Positions 47,755-57,479 of a DNA stretch of 64,000 bases are shown here, piece after piece. Position numbers and translations under genes: made by a program. The notes under the pieces were generated by a model. The model was not told the DNA's origin, did no database searches, and was given only the letters and a program-made list of their open reading frames with translations. This stretch comes from Pandoraea sp. PE-S2T-3. GTDB lineage: Bacteria > Pseudomonadota > Gammaproteobacteria > Burkholderiales > Burkholderiaceae. Numbering within the stretch: the stretch's first letter is position 1; every line of letters begins with the position of its first letter. The DNA is taken from positions 124,001 to 188,000 of the forward strand of contig NZ_NGUQ01000018.1 of assembly GCF_002179965.1 (NCBI RefSeq). The letters run 5' to 3'.

Positions 47755-47798
47755 TGGTTATCCGTTCTCCGATGCTAACCATAAAATCGAACGGCCGT
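47755..47798. promoter_or_regulatory. Dyads upstream of the TetR-fad operon
   Basis: TGGTTA (47755-47760) is inverted as TAACCA (47776-47781), and ACGGCCGT at 47791-47798 is a perfect 8-bp palindrome, extended to GAACGGCCGTCC with one mismatch pair. They lie 17-60 bp upstream of the TetR start, where an autoregulatory operator is expected. Confidence 0.4.
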
Positions 47799-47912
47799 CC
47801 TATTATTGGGGGACGCCCATGGGCGAACAAGGAATTTATTAGATCGGAATACCTAATCGAAACACGTGGCGGCGGGCGTGAAAACCCCGGCCAACCGGCC
47901 GTCTGGCGGGTG

Positions 47913-49070
47913 TCAGTCGTACTTGCCGCGGGTGATGGCTTTCATCGCCAGCCGGTACAGCCGGTAGGCCGCCCACTGGCGAAACCGCCGCCATAACGAG
48001 CGGCCGCCGTATTGGGCGGCGTCGATCAGGCGCGCTTCGGCGAACGCTTTGCGGATATGGTCACGCAGTTCGATGACAACCGGGTCGTCGAGTACGACGA
48101 CGTTGGCTTCGTGATTGAGAAAGAGAGACAGGGCGTCGAGATTGGACGAGCCGACCGTGGCCCAGACGTCGTCGATCACCGCGACCTTGCCGTGCAACTG
48201 GCGCATGTCGTATTCGCCGATGCGCACGCCCGCGTCGAGCATCTTGGCGTAAAGCCACGGCACCGCCATATCGAGCAGACGGAATTCCTTGCGCCCGATG
48301 AGCAGATGCACGGCCACGCCACGGCGTGCGGCCTGCGTCAGCGCGCGGCGCAGACGGCGTCCCGGCACGAAGTACGGGTTGGCGAGCCAGACCTCGTGGC
48401 GGGCCCGTCCCAATGCCATCAGGTAGGCCTTCTCCACCGAGCGGCGATTGTGCAGGTTGTCGCGTGCGACGAATGCGGCCTGCCCGGCGACCGACGAATG
48501 CAAGCGCCCGCGCTGGCCGCGGCGACGGTGCCGGAAGGGTGTGCCGAGATAGCCCGGCGCGAGACGCAGCCACTGGATATGAAACGCGATGGCAATTTCC
48601 GCGACGATCGGGCCACGGCATTGCACCGCGAAATCCCAGCGCGGGTCGCTCATGCGCACGCCGCCGCCCGCGTTGTAGTCGTCGATGACGTTGATGCCGC
48701 CGACAAACGCGACCTCATGGTCGACGACGGCGAGCTTGCGATGCGTGCGTGAAAAACCGAATTTTCCGAACAGATGCGGGTTGTAGACGCGATGCATGAC
48801 ACCGCACTCCCGCCAATCCTCGACCAGTGGCAGGCGACGGCTGGTGCCGATGCCATCGGTGATCACGCGTACGGAGACGCCACGCTGGGCGGCGCGTTGC
48901 AGCGCGGCGGAAATGTTCTGTCCGGCGCCGTCGGCTTCGAAGATGTAGGTCTCGATCACCACTTCGCGCCGGGCGGCGTCGATGGCGGCGATCAGCGCCG
49001 TGAAGTACGCCTCGCCGAGGTAGAGCAGCGTCAGGTCGTTATCGTGGGAAAACGGCAGGTACTTGCTCAT
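47913..49070 (-). CDS. clsB: Cardiolipin synthase ClsB
   Basis: A 385-residue phospholipase-D-superfamily enzyme that makes cardiolipin. The two HKD motifs are HRKLAVVDHEVAFVGG in the first half and HGKVAVIDDVWATVGSSNLD (20 residues) in the second. Lack of N-terminal membrane helices and the length distinguish ClsB from ClsA. It lies 15 bp downstream of nudB, on the same strand, at the end of a run including aspS. Confidence 0.92.
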   Translation of the reverse strand: MSKYLPFSHDNDLTLLYLGEAYFTALIAAIDAARREVVIETYIFEADGAGQNISAALQRAAQRGVSVRVITDGIGTSRRLPLVEDWRECGVMHRVYNPHLFGKFGFSRTHRKLAVVDHEVAFVGGINVIDDYNAGGGVRMSDPRWDFAVQCRGPIVAEIAIAFHIQWLRLAPGYLGTPFRHRRRGQRGRLHSSVAGQAAFVARDNLHNRRSVEKAYLMALGRARHEVWLANPYFVPGRRLRRALTQAARRGVAVHLLIGRKEFRLLDMAVPWLYAKMLDAGVRIGEYDMRQLHGKVAVIDDVWATVGSSNLDALSLFLNHEANVVVLDDPVVIELRDHIRKAFAEARLIDAAQYGGRSLWRRFRQWAAYRLYRLAMKAITRGKYD

Positions 49071-49085
49071 CGGCGCGCCGGGGCG

Positions 49086-49547
49086 TCAGCGCACGCGCGT
49101 GGGTAACTGCCGGATCGCGTCGCCGTTCGATGGCGAAAAACAGCGCGCTGCGGCGGCTTCCCAAGGCAACCATTCGTAAGCGACATGCTCACGCGGGGCC
49201 AGCGTCACCGGGGTGTTCGCCGGGACACACAGGCCGAACCAGTGTTCGGTATTGCGCGTGACGTCCGGGGCATAGCGATGCGCCCAACGCGGGTAGATGT
49301 TGTATTGAATCTGGTGCTGCCAGTCGGTCAGCGCGCTGGCGGGCAGGCCGCCGTCCCCCACGCGAATACCCGTTTCCTCAAACACTTCACGCGTGGCCGT
49401 CTCGATCAGCGGCTCGTCGAGGCGATCTTTGCTGCCGGTTACCGACTGCCAGAAATTGTCGGCATCGGCCCGCTCGATCAACAACACATCGAGCGCCGGC
49501 GTGTAGATGACGACGAGCACGGATTCAGGAATCTTGAAGGGCTTCAT
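49086..49547 (-). CDS. nudB: Dihydroneopterin triphosphate diphosphatase
   Basis: A 153-residue Nudix hydrolase acting early in folate synthesis. The Nudix box runs from GSKDRLDE through ATREVFEETGI (about residues 38-60). ADNFWQSVTGS and YNIYPRWAHRYAP are characteristic of NudB. In many beta-proteobacteria it sits close to aspS, as here. It is co-directional with clsB. Confidence 0.92.
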   Translation of the reverse strand: MKPFKIPESVLVVIYTPALDVLLIERADADNFWQSVTGSKDRLDEPLIETATREVFEETGIRVGDGGLPASALTDWQHQIQYNIYPRWAHRYAPDVTRNTEHWFGLCVPANTPVTLAPREHVAYEWLPWEAAAARCFSPSNGDAIRQLPTRVR

Positions 49548-49685
49548 GCAGGGGGTGAGCGAGGGAAAGCTGCGCCGGTGCGTCGCGCTGGTGAGTCATT
49601 GTAATGGGCAATGACGGCAATTCGGCGTTCGGCTCGCAGGATGGGCAAAGATCGCAGGCAATCGGACAGCGAAGCGAGTCAATGC

Positions 49686-50057
49686 TTATGCGCGCGTGAC
49701 CGCGTCCCAGTAGCACTGCGGCAGATCGTCGGGGCGCGGCCCGTCGACGTCGATCCAGCCGAACATCGTATGCTCGTCACTCGTGACCAATGGCGTGAGA
49801 TCGCCCGCATCCCGCTCGCAAACGTAGAAGACCAGCATCACATGCCGTCCGGGAATCACTTCGAACGACGCACTGCCGTGGTAGGTCACCTGCGCGATCT
49901 GCCAGCCGCATTCTTCCAGCACTTCGCGGCGCACTGCGTCTTCCAGCGATTCACCGGGTTCGGGCTGGCCACCCGGCAGCTCCCACTCGTTGCGCGGATT
50001 GCGCGCGAACAGCACCGTGTCGTTGCGGCGAATGATCGCCTTCGCACTCACTATCAT
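49686..50057 (-). CDS. Nudix hydrolase, MutT-like
   Basis: A 123-residue Nudix protein with the box GGQPEPGESLEDAVRREVLEE (read as GGQPEPGES plus AVRREVLEECG) at about residues 29-52. ARNPRNEWELPGG is typical of MutT/NUDT1-like sanitising or ADP-sugar enzymes. The substrate is unknown. It lies between the aspS terminator and nudB, on the same strand. Confidence 0.88.
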   Translation of the reverse strand: MIVSAKAIIRRNDTVLFARNPRNEWELPGGQPEPGESLEDAVRREVLEECGWQIAQVTYHGSASFEVIPGRHVMLVFYVCERDAGDLTPLVTSDEHTMFGWIDVDGPRPDDLPQCYWDAVTRA

Positions 50058-50092
50058 CGACTTGCCCTCCCTCGGTATTCCCAGCGCATAAA

Positions 50093-50125
50093 CAAAAACC
50101 CCCTCGCCTTGCGGCAGAGGGGGTT
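50093..50125 (-). terminator. Intrinsic terminator of aspS
   Basis: AACCCCCTC (50097-50105) pairs with GAGGGGGTT (50117-50125), with an inner GCC/GGC and TTGC loop. On the minus strand TTT follows. It separates aspS from the downstream Nudix gene. Confidence 0.88.
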
Positions 50126-50163
50126 CGAACGTTTCATCACGAGCGGCACGCCCGCGAGATGCG

Positions 50164-51966
50164 TTAGGCCTTCGGCGCTTCCGACTGACGCAGGCGGATG
50201 TGCAGGTCGCGCAGCTGGCGCTCGTCGACCGGCGACGGGGCTTGCGTGAGCAGATCCTGTGCGCGTTGCGTCTTCGGGAAGGCGATCACGTCGCGAATCG
50301 AATCGGCACCGGCCATCATCGTGATGACGCGGTCCAGACCGAAGGCGATACCGCCATGCGGCGGCGCGCCGTATTGCAGCGCGTCGAGCAGGAAGCCGAA
50401 CTTCGCACGGGCTTCTTCCTCGCCCAGCTTGAGCGCACGGAACACCTTGCTCTGCACTTCCTCTTGGAAGATACGGACCGAACCGCCACCGATTTCCCAG
50501 CCGTTGAGCACCATGTCGTAGGCCTTCGCCAGGCACTTGCCCGGGTCGGTCTCGAGATAGTCGATGTGCTCGTCCTTCGGGCTCGTGAACGGGTGATGGC
50601 AGGCCACCCAGCGGGCGTCTTCTTCGTCGTATTCGAACATCGGGAAGTCGACGACCCACAGCGGGCGCCAGCCAGCTTCGAACAGGCCGTGGCTCTTGCC
50701 GAATTCCGAGTGACCGATCTTCAGACGCAGCGCGCCGATACCGTCGTTGACGACCTTTTCCTTGTCGGCACCGAAGAAGATGATGTCGCCGTCTTGCGCG
50801 CCGGTGCGCTCGAGAATCGAGGCGATGGCTGCGTCGTGCAGGTTCTTCACGATCGGGCTTTGCAGGCCGTCGCGACCCTTGGCCACTTCGTTGACCTTGA
50901 TCCAGGCCAGACCCTTCGCACCGTAAATCTTCACGAAGTCGGTGTAAGCGTCGATCTCGCTACGCGAAATTTCCGAACCACCCGGCACGCGCAGGGCCAC
51001 CACACGGCCGCCTTCGGTCGTGGCAGGCACCGAGAACACCTTGAAGTCCACGTCGCCCATCACGTCGGTCAACTCGGTGAATTCGAGCTTCACGCGCAGG
51101 TCCGGCTTGTCCGAACCGAAGCGGCGCATCGCTTCCGAGTACTGCATGACCGGCACCTTGGCGTCGAACTCGACGTTGATCGCTTCCTTGAACACGTGAC
51201 GAATCATGTTCTCGAACAGGTCGCGAATCTCTTGCTCCGACAGGAACGAGGTTTCGCAGTCGATCTGCGTGAATTCCGGCTGACGGTCAGCGCGCAGGTC
51301 TTCGTCGCGGAAGCACTTGGTGATCTGGTAGTAGCGGTCGAAGCCGGCCACCATCAGCAACTGCTTGAAGAGCTGCGGCGACTGCGGCAGCGCGAAGAAC
51401 ATGCCCGGGTTCACACGCGACGGCACCAGATAGTCGCGCGCGCCTTCCGGGGTGCTCTTGGTGAGCATCGGGGTTTCGATGTCGATGAAGCCTTGCGCGT
51501 CCAGATACTTGCGCACTTCCATCGCCACCTTGTAACGCAGGCGCAGGTTGTATTGCATCTGCGGGCGGCGCAGGTCCAGCACGCGGTGCGTGAGGCGCGT
51601 CGTTTCCGACAGGTTTTCGTCGTCGAGCGGGAACGGGGGCGTGACCGACGGGTTGAGCACTTGCAGCTCGTGGCACAGCACTTCGATCTTGCCGCTCGTC
51701 AGGTTGGCGTTTTCCGTGCCTGCCGGACGGGCGCGTACCAGACCGGTAATTTGCACGCAGAACTCGTTGCGCAGGCCTTCGGCGGCCTTGAACATCTCTG
51801 CGCGGTCCGGATCGCACACGACCTGCACCAGACCTTCGCGATCGCGCAGGTCGATGAAGATGACCCCGCCGTGATCACGGCGGCGATTGACCCAGCCACA
51901 AAGCTTGACCGTTTGGCCCAGTTGTTGCTCGGTCACCAGACCGCAGTAGGAGGTACGCATGGACAT
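50164..51966 (-). CDS. aspS: Aspartyl-tRNA synthetase
   Basis: A 600-residue class II synthetase of bacterial type. The N-terminal OB anticodon domain has [19 protein letters not shown] (19 residues). Motif 2 is [18 protein letters not shown], a GAD insertion follows, and motif 3 is [15 protein letters not shown]. Bacteria without asparaginyl-tRNA synthetase use a non-discriminating form with GatCAB; sequence reading does not settle that here. It starts at 51966, or 51960 two codons later. DUF502 is 47 bp upstream. Confidence 0.97.
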   Translation of the reverse strand: MSMRTSYCGLVTEQQLGQTVKLCGWVNRRRDHGGVIFIDLRDREGLVQVVCDPDRAEMFKAAEGLRNEFCVQITGLVRARPAGTENANLTSGKIEVLCHELQVLNPSVTPPFPLDDENLSETTRLTHRVLDLRRPQMQYNLRLRYKVAMEVRKYLDAQGFIDIETPMLTKSTPEGARDYLVPSRVNPGMFFALPQSPQLFKQLLMVAGFDRYYQITKCFRDEDLRADRQPEFTQIDCETSFLSEQEIRDLFENMIRHVFKEAINVEFDAKVPVMQYSEAMRRFGSDKPDLRVKLEFTELTDVMGDVDFKVFSVPATTEGGRVVALRVPGGSEISRSEIDAYTDFVKIYGAKGLAWIKVNEVAKGRDGLQSPIVKNLHDAAIASILERTGAQDGDIIFFGADKEKVVNDGIGALRLKIGHSEFGKSHGLFEAGWRPLWVVDFPMFEYDEEDARWVACHHPFTSPKDEHIDYLETDPGKCLAKAYDMVLNGWEIGGGSVRIFQEEVQSKVFRALKLGEEEARAKFGFLLDALQYGAPPHGGIAFGLDRVITMMAGADSIRDVIAFPKTQRAQDLLTQAPSPVDERQLRDLHIRLRQSEAPKA

Positions 51967-52013
51967 TTTGCTGTTCCGATTTTCAAAAAATGACGCCGGG
52001 AGTCACCGGTGGC

Positions 52014-52658
52014 TCACAGGAGCGGGCCGGGACGCTGCTGGCGCGGGTTGTGGGCGGGCGCCACCACGCCCATCGATACGATGTACTTGAGGGCGGCATC
52101 GACCGTCATGTCGAGCTCGACCACGTCGCTCGCCCGCATCATCAGGAAGAAACCTGACGTGGGGTTCGGCGTCGTCGGGACATAAACGCTCACATACTCG
52201 CCCTGCAAGTGATTGACCACGTCGCCGCCCGGCGCGCCGGTCAGGAAGGCGATGGTCCAGGAATCCGCGTGCGGATAACGCACGAGCAACGCCTTGCGAA
52301 ACGCGTTGCCATTGCTCGAGAGCAATGTATCGGACACCTGCTTGACGCTGCCGTACAGCGGTCCGACCACGGGAATGCGCGTGAGCACGGCTTCCCACCA
52401 GCCGACCAGCTTCTGGCCAATGAAATTATGCGCCAGAAGGCCGACGACGAACACGAACGCAAGGGTGACCACCACGCCAAAGCCCGGCACGCGCATGCCG
52501 ATCAGGTGCGACGGCTGCCAGTCATCAGGCAGCAGCAGCAAGGTCTGATCCATCGTGCCGATGATCAGGCCCAGCACCCACAACGTGATGGCGAGCGGCA
52601 CCAGCACCAGCAGGCCGGTGAGGAAAATCGTCTTCAACGCGGGTTTTTTGACGCTCAT
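52014..52658 (-). CDS. DUF502 family membrane protein
   Basis: A 214-residue inner-membrane protein with two hydrophobic helices (about residues 8-32 and 52-80) and the family motifs TGLLVLVPLAITLWV, RIPVVGPLYGSVKQ and YVPTTPNPTSGFF. DUF502 genes are found directly upstream of aspS in many beta-proteobacteria. Function is unknown. Downstream 47 bp is aspS; upstream is a 9-bp repeat array and fmdB. Confidence 0.9.
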   Translation of the reverse strand: MSVKKPALKTIFLTGLLVLVPLAITLWVLGLIIGTMDQTLLLLPDDWQPSHLIGMRVPGFGVVVTLAFVFVVGLLAHNFIGQKLVGWWEAVLTRIPVVGPLYGSVKQVSDTLLSSNGNAFRKALLVRYPHADSWTIAFLTGAPGGDVVNHLQGEYVSVYVPTTPNPTSGFFLMMRASDVVELDMTVDAALKYIVSMGVVAPAHNPRQQRPGPLL

Positions 52659-52751
52659 GGCAGGACTCGCGAATGTCGGCGGCTACTGGGTCAGCGGGGT
52701 CAATCACGCGCCAGGCCGCCGGGCCGGACGCGTCGTTCTGCTTAATCTTGC

Positions 52752-52787
52752 AATTCAGGCAATACAGGTAATTCGGGCAATACGGGT
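52752..52787. repeat. Tandem repeat, four 9-bp units
   Basis: AATTCAGGC, AATACAGGT, AATTCGGGC and AATACGGGT follow each other at 52752, 52761, 52770 and 52779, making two 18-bp repeats. The array lies in the gap between fmdB and DUF502, 15 bases after the fmdB stop. Confidence 0.75.
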
Positions 52788-52801
52788 CATGCTGCCAACA
52801 C

Positions 52802-53182
52802 TTAATGACAAGCGCAGCCGCCACCGCAACTGGCCGCCGGGGCGCTCGACGACGCGCCGTCCGAAGCGGACGAAGCCGACGAACCTGCCGATGCGTCCGA
52901 GCCGCCCGACGATGCCGACGATGCCGAAGCGCTATCGCCCGACGAGGCCGCTGCCGTCGACGCCGCCGCGCCGGAAGCCGGTGCACTTGCGCCGCCCGAA
53001 CCGCCCCGGAAGTCCGTGACATACCATCCCGAACCCTTGAGCTGGAAGCCCGCCGCAGTCACCTGCTTGCGAAACGTTTCCTTGCCGCATTCCGGGCACT
53101 GGGAGAGCGGGGCATCGCTCATTTTTTGCAGCACATCTTTCGCGAAACCGCATGTTTCGCAACGATAGGCGTAGATAGGCAT
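52802..53182 (-). CDS. FmdB family zinc-ribbon protein with Ser/Ala tail
   Basis: A 126-residue small zinc-ribbon protein. The N-terminus MPIYAYRCETCGFAKD and CPECGKETF give the CxxC...CxxC ribbon. A conserved GFQLKGSGWYVTDFR follows. Residues from about 65 to 117 are almost only Ser, Ala, Gly and Asp, and the protein ends CGGGCACH, another possible metal site. The ATG at 53182 is set by the MPIYAYRC start. FmdB-type proteins have no proven role, though regulatory functions were proposed. Confidence 0.9.
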   Translation of the reverse strand: MPIYAYRCETCGFAKDVLQKMSDAPLSQCPECGKETFRKQVTAAGFQLKGSGWYVTDFRGGSGGASAPASGAAASTAAASSGDSASASSASSGGSDASAGSSASSASDGASSSAPAASCGGGCACH

Positions 53183-53219
53183 GATTCTTTCCGACGGGAA
53201 AAGGCGCGCAAAGCCTTGA

Positions 53220-53225
53220 ATTATA
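53220..53225 (-). promoter_or_regulatory. -10 element of fmdB
   Basis: A perfect TATAAT on the minus strand, 38 bp above the fmdB start. No clear -35 is at 17 bp. Confidence 0.4.
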
Positions 53226-53272
53226 ACCGCTTCACAAGGCTTTCGGGATTTGTCCGGAGATATATGGGCATG

Positions 53273-53304
53273 CGGTGACGCAAGATCAAGGTCTCGCGTC
53301 ACCG
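53273..53304. other. Inverted repeat between the symporter and fmdB
   Basis: CGGTGACGC (53273-53281) is inverted as GCGTCACCG (53296-53304) with a 14-base loop. It lies 92 bp after the symporter stop and has no U-run. It may mark the 3' end of the symporter mRNA. Confidence 0.45.
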
Positions 53305-53395
53305 TATTTGACGTTTCTGCCCCACAGCGACGTGGAACGGCATCTCGCGTAAAAGCGAGCGCTCACACAGTCGCCACGCTCGCGGCGCAGATGGC

Positions 53396-54841
53396 TCAGA
53401 TCGTCGACACCTCTTGGCTCGGCGGCTGACCGCGCTCGGAGGCCGGTTGCAGCAGCGAACCCACGACCATGCCCGTAATCGAGGCCAGCAGGCCAGCCAG
53501 TTGCGGCGGCACGAGTGCCTCGGGCGCCAGGACTTCGCAGCCGATCCAGACGGCCAGACCGCTGAACACGGCAAGCGTGCCGCCCAGCGAGCTCGACCGC
53601 TTCCAGTACAGGCCGAATGCCAGCGGCACGAAACAGCACACCAGCGTGACCTTATAGGCACTCTCGACCATCTGGAAGATCGACGCCTTCGAATTCAGCG
53701 CATACACCAGCACCAGCGCGGTGAAGCACAGCACCACGATGCGCATCAGGCGCAGCAGGTGCTTGTCGTCGATCGGGCCGCGCAGCATCGGGCGAATGAT
53801 GTTCTCGGCAAACGTCACCGACGGGGCCAGCAGCGTGGCCGACGCGCAGCTCTTGATGGCGGACAGCAGCGCCCCGAAGAACATCACCTGCGCCACGATC
53901 GGCACGCTGGTGAGCACCAACTGCGGCAGGATCTGTTGCGGATCGGTGCCGATGTACTTCTGCACCATCGACGGGGCGATCAGCAACGCGGAGTAGGCGA
54001 GGAAAATCGGGATGAACGTAAAGAAGAAGTACAGCACGCCACCGGTGATGGAGCCTGCGACCGCGATGTTCTCCGTCTTGGACGACATCACGCGCTGGAA
54101 CACGTCCTGCTGCGGTATCGAGCCGAACATCATGGTCACGCCCGCCGCGATAAACGCCAGCACGTCGGCGGGATTCATCGCGGGCAGGAACACGAACTTG
54201 CCGGCATCGGCCGCATGGGCGATCACGGCCGTCGCGCCGCCCGGCACCATGCCCGAGACTTCCACGGCGATGTAAACCAGACCGACCACGATGATGATCA
54301 TCTGGATGAAGTCGGTGACGGCGACCGAAATCATGCCGCCGAGCAGCGTGTATGCGAGCACTGACACCGCGCCGATGATCATGCCCGTGGGCTCTGACAT
54401 CGCGCCGCCCGAGACCGTATGGAACACGAGGCCCAGTGCCTTGATCTGCGCACCCACCCAGCCGAGGTACGAGATCACGATGGCGATACTCGTCACGACT
54501 TCGACGGTGCGGTTGTATTTGAGCTTGTAGAAATCGCCGATCGTCATGAGGTTCATGCGATACAGCTTGCGGGCGAAGAACACGCCGACGAGCACCAGAC
54601 ACATCGACGAGCCGAACGGGTCGGCCACAATGCCGCGCAGGCCGTCGCCGATGAACGTGGCCGGGATGCCGAGCACGGCTTCCGAACCGAACCACGTGGC
54701 AAACACCACGGCGATGACCATGCCATACGGCAGGCGGCGCCCGGCAACGGTGAAATCTTTGGTATTGCGGACCTTGAGGGCGGCCAGCAGCCCGATGGCC
54801 ACCGAAATGACCCAATACAAAATGACAAACCAGATCAGCAT
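53396..54841 (-). CDS. Sodium:solute symporter family protein
   Basis: A 481-residue membrane protein with about 13 helices of the SSS/LeuT-fold group. Family-like segments are the start AGRRLPYGMVIAVVFATWFGSE, quoted in part as AGRRLPYGM, then ATWFGSEAVLG, YLGWVGAQIKALG, GGMISVAVTDFIQM and SIPQQDVFQRV. Relatives carry proline, pantothenate or other organic acids with sodium. No catabolic neighbour suggests a substrate. It stands alone between fmdB and the ubi genes. Confidence 0.88.
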   Translation of the reverse strand: MLIWFVILYWVISVAIGLLAALKVRNTKDFTVAGRRLPYGMVIAVVFATWFGSEAVLGIPATFIGDGLRGIVADPFGSSMCLVLVGVFFARKLYRMNLMTIGDFYKLKYNRTVEVVTSIAIVISYLGWVGAQIKALGLVFHTVSGGAMSEPTGMIIGAVSVLAYTLLGGMISVAVTDFIQMIIIVVGLVYIAVEVSGMVPGGATAVIAHAADAGKFVFLPAMNPADVLAFIAAGVTMMFGSIPQQDVFQRVMSSKTENIAVAGSITGGVLYFFFTFIPIFLAYSALLIAPSMVQKYIGTDPQQILPQLVLTSVPIVAQVMFFGALLSAIKSCASATLLAPSVTFAENIIRPMLRGPIDDKHLLRLMRIVVLCFTALVLVYALNSKASIFQMVESAYKVTLVCCFVPLAFGLYWKRSSSLGGTLAVFSGLAVWIGCEVLAPEALVPPQLAGLLASITGMVVGSLLQPASERGQPPSQEVSTI

Positions 54842-55228
54842 AACGCGGCCCCAGCCAAGCCCCAGGGCGACGGTAGCGGCGGCAGCGTCAGTGTGCGGGG
54901 CGTGATCCGGCCGCCGGCGGCCGCATACGCGAACTAACGAAACCGTGCCGCGGGCCGCAGCCTTCCGGGCAACAGAAATTCAGGTCGAGCATGACGGGGC
55001 TGATGCTGTTCAGCGCTCGGGGGCGCCCGTTTTTGCCACCTGGCGAAAAAATTTGGGCCGATTATAGCGGCGCGGGACACGCGCGGGGAAAAAATCACAA
55101 ATCCCGGTGCCGGACGTTGCAGATTTCGGGAAACAGTGGGCGCAGGCCTCAGTCTTGCGTGCTCCTGAGCGTCTCGCGCCAGTGGCACCGTGCCATCGCG
55201 GCACACGCTGGGCGGGCGCCTCAGCGGC
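54842..55228. other. Intergenic region upstream of the symporter
   Basis: This 387-base gap lies between two minus-strand genes. It holds a perfect TATAAT on minus at 55061-55066 and a 16-bp palindrome CGGCCGCCGGCGGCCG at 54908-54923, between that -10 and the symporter start. No ORF with support, tRNA or terminator with a U-run is seen. Confidence 0.5.
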
Positions 55229-55924
55229 TCAGCGCCGCCGCCAGACCATCCAGTGTTCAGCCCCGGCGAACACCGGCACCGAATCTGCCGCATCGACGGG
55301 ATGATCGACTTCGCAGACGAAATCCTGCGCCAACAGGGCGTCGAGCGCCTCGGGCGCAATGCCGAACGGCGGTCCCTTGGGGGTTTCGCGCAGGAAGAAG
55401 AAACCTGCCAGACGGGCGCCGCTCGGCAGCAATTGCGCCACCCGGCGGGCGTAGTCCTGCCAGAGCGTGCGCGGCAATGCGCAGAGAAACGCGCGCTCGT
55501 AAATCACGTCGATCGTGAACGGCGGCGTATAGGCGAAGAAGTCAGCCTCATCGACCAGTTCAGCGCGCGAGCCCAGCAGCGCCTTGGCCTGCTCGACTGC
55601 GACCGGCGAAAAATCGATAGCACGCACCGGCCAGCCCTGACCATCGAGCCATGCGGCTTCGTAGGCGGCCCCGCAGCCGGGAATCAGCGTCGCCTGAGGC
55701 GCGGCCTCGCTGGCGACAAACTCGCGTAGCGCGCGCGGCACGCCGGCAGCGTCCCAAGGCATGAACGCCTTCTCGAAGCGTTCATTCCAGAACTCGGCAC
55801 GCGACGAATCACGGTGCGCGAATGCGGGTGCAACTGAGGCCGGCGCACCGGGGGCAACGTTCGCAGGACTCGACGCGCCCTCTCCGCCCTGCCCGCCTTG
55901 ATGCTGCTGAGATTTATCCGCCAT
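55229..55924 (-). CDS. SAM-dependent methyltransferase, TPMT family
   Basis: A 231-residue class I methyltransferase. After a polar Gly/Ser-rich lead (about 35 residues) it has [19 protein letters not shown], the SAM motif [27 protein letters not shown], and [10 protein letters not shown], all typical of thiopurine-methyltransferase-like proteins. The substrate is unknown; thiocyanate, thiol or selenium compounds are known for relatives. The start at 55924 overlaps the end of ubiB by 11 bases, so it is co-transcribed with ubiB. Confidence 0.85.
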   Translation of the reverse strand: MADKSQQHQGGQGGEGASSPANVAPGAPASVAPAFAHRDSSRAEFWNERFEKAFMPWDAAGVPRALREFVASEAAPQATLIPGCGAAYEAAWLDGQGWPVRAIDFSPVAVEQAKALLGSRAELVDEADFFAYTPPFTIDVIYERAFLCALPRTLWQDYARRVAQLLPSGARLAGFFFLRETPKGPPFGIAPEALDALLAQDFVCEVDHPVDAADSVPVFAGAEHWMVWRRR

Positions 55925-57476
55925 AGATCCACATGAACGCCGCAAGCACCCCGATGACGACACCGCCCACCAGACAGAACGCGCCGGTCAGCAGGCGGTT
56001 GGTGCGGCGTTGCTCCTGAAGCAGCGCGAGCAGCACCGTGTCGTCCTGCGGACGGGCATGGGCAGCGAGCGCCTGATGAATCAATCGCGGCAGTTGCGGC
56101 AGGGTCTTGCTCCACTGCGGCGCTTCGGACTTCAGCCGTTCCAGCCAGCCACGCGGGCCGATCTGCTCGGCCATCCAGCGCTCCAGGAACGGCTTGGCCG
56201 TCTTCCACAGATCGAGATCCGGATCGAGCTGACGCCCCAGCCCTTCGATATTGAGCAGCGTCTTTTGCAGCAACACGAGTTGCGGCTGAATTTCCACGTT
56301 GAAGCGGCGCGACGTCTGGAACAGGCGCATCAGCACGAGCCCCAGCGAGATTTCCTTCAGCGGGCGGTCGAAGTACGGCTCGCAGACAGCGCGAATCGCC
56401 CCCTCCAGTTCCTCGACGCGCGTGTCGGACGGCACCCACCCCGACTCCAGATGCAGCGACGCCACCCGGTGATAGTCGCGACGGAAAAACGCGAGGAAGT
56501 TCTGCGCCAGATAGTTCTTGTCGAACTCGGACAGCGCGCCGACGATGCCGCAGTCCAGCGCGATATAACGCCCGAACGTGGCCGGATCGAGACTCACGAG
56601 AATATTGCCCGGGTGCATGTCCGCGTGGAAGAACCCGTCGCGCAGAAACTGTGTGAAGAAGATCTCGACGCCTTCGCGCGCCAGTTTCTTCAGATCGACG
56701 CCTGCCTCGCGCAGCACATCGATCTGGCTGATCGGCACACCGCGCATGCGCTCCATCACGAGCACCGTGCTGGTGCTGAATTCCCAATACATCTCGGGCA
56801 CCATCAACATGCCCGAATCGATGAAATTGCGACGCAACTGCGCCGCGTTCGCGGCCTCGCGCATCAGGTCGAGCTCGTCGTGCAGATACTTGTCGAACTC
56901 GGCCACCACTTCGCGCGGCTTCAGGCGCTTGCCGTCCGGCCAGAGCCGTTCAACCCAACCCGCCAGATCGCGCAGGAGAGCGAGATCGCTGTCGATCACG
57001 CCGAGCATGTTCGGGCGCAGCACCTTGACGGCAACTTCCTTGCCCGCATGCTGGCCTTCGCGAATACGCGCGAAGTGAACCTGAGCAATCGATGCGCTGG
57101 CTACCGGCGAGCGCTCGAACTCCACGAACACTTCTTCCAGCGGGCGGCCCAGCGATTTCTCGATCGCCGCACGGGCCAGCTCCGGATCGAACGGGGGCAC
57201 CTGATCCTGCAAGCGCGCCAGTTCCTGCGCGATGTCGGGCGGCATCAGGTCACGGCGCGTCGAGAGCACCTGTCCGAATTTCACGAAAATCGGTCCAAGC
57301 GCTTCCAGCGCCAGACGCAGACGCTCGCCGCGCGGTGCCTTCAGCCCGCTGCGGCCGAACGACAGCACGCGCATGAACGTGCGTGCGAAGGGATGGGGAA
57401 TGCTGGAGAGCACCAGCTCGTCGAGGCCGTAGCGATAGCAGACGAACAGAATCTTGATGAGGCGCAGAAGTCGCAT
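55914..57476 (-). CDS. ubiB: Ubiquinone biosynthesis atypical kinase UbiB
   Basis: A 520-residue member of the ABC1/ADCK/UbiB family needed for ubiquinone synthesis. The family KxGQ motif is KFGQ at residues 66-69. An Ala-rich nucleotide loop ([12 protein letters not shown]) and the metal-binding region HPGNILV, then [10 protein letters not shown], are seen. Two C-terminal membrane helices lie in [14 protein letters not shown] and [11 protein letters not shown]. UbiB is an ATPase thought to help assemble or extract lipid intermediates. It is 3 bp downstream of ubiJ. Confidence 0.95.
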   Translation of the reverse strand: MRLLRLIKILFVCYRYGLDELVLSSIPHPFARTFMRVLSFGRSGLKAPRGERLRLALEALGPIFVKFGQVLSTRRDLMPPDIAQELARLQDQVPPFDPELARAAIEKSLGRPLEEVFVEFERSPVASASIAQVHFARIREGQHAGKEVAVKVLRPNMLGVIDSDLALLRDLAGWVERLWPDGKRLKPREVVAEFDKYLHDELDLMREAANAAQLRRNFIDSGMLMVPEMYWEFSTSTVLVMERMRGVPISQIDVLREAGVDLKKLAREGVEIFFTQFLRDGFFHADMHPGNILVSLDPATFGRYIALDCGIVGALSEFDKNYLAQNFLAFFRRDYHRVASLHLESGWVPSDTRVEELEGAIRAVCEPYFDRPLKEISLGLVLMRLFQTSRRFNVEIQPQLVLLQKTLLNIEGLGRQLDPDLDLWKTAKPFLERWMAEQIGPRGWLERLKSEAPQWSKTLPQLPRLIHQALAAHARPQDDTVLLALLQEQRRTNRLLTGAFCLVGGVVIGVLAAFMWIYGG

Positions 57477-57479
57477 CGG

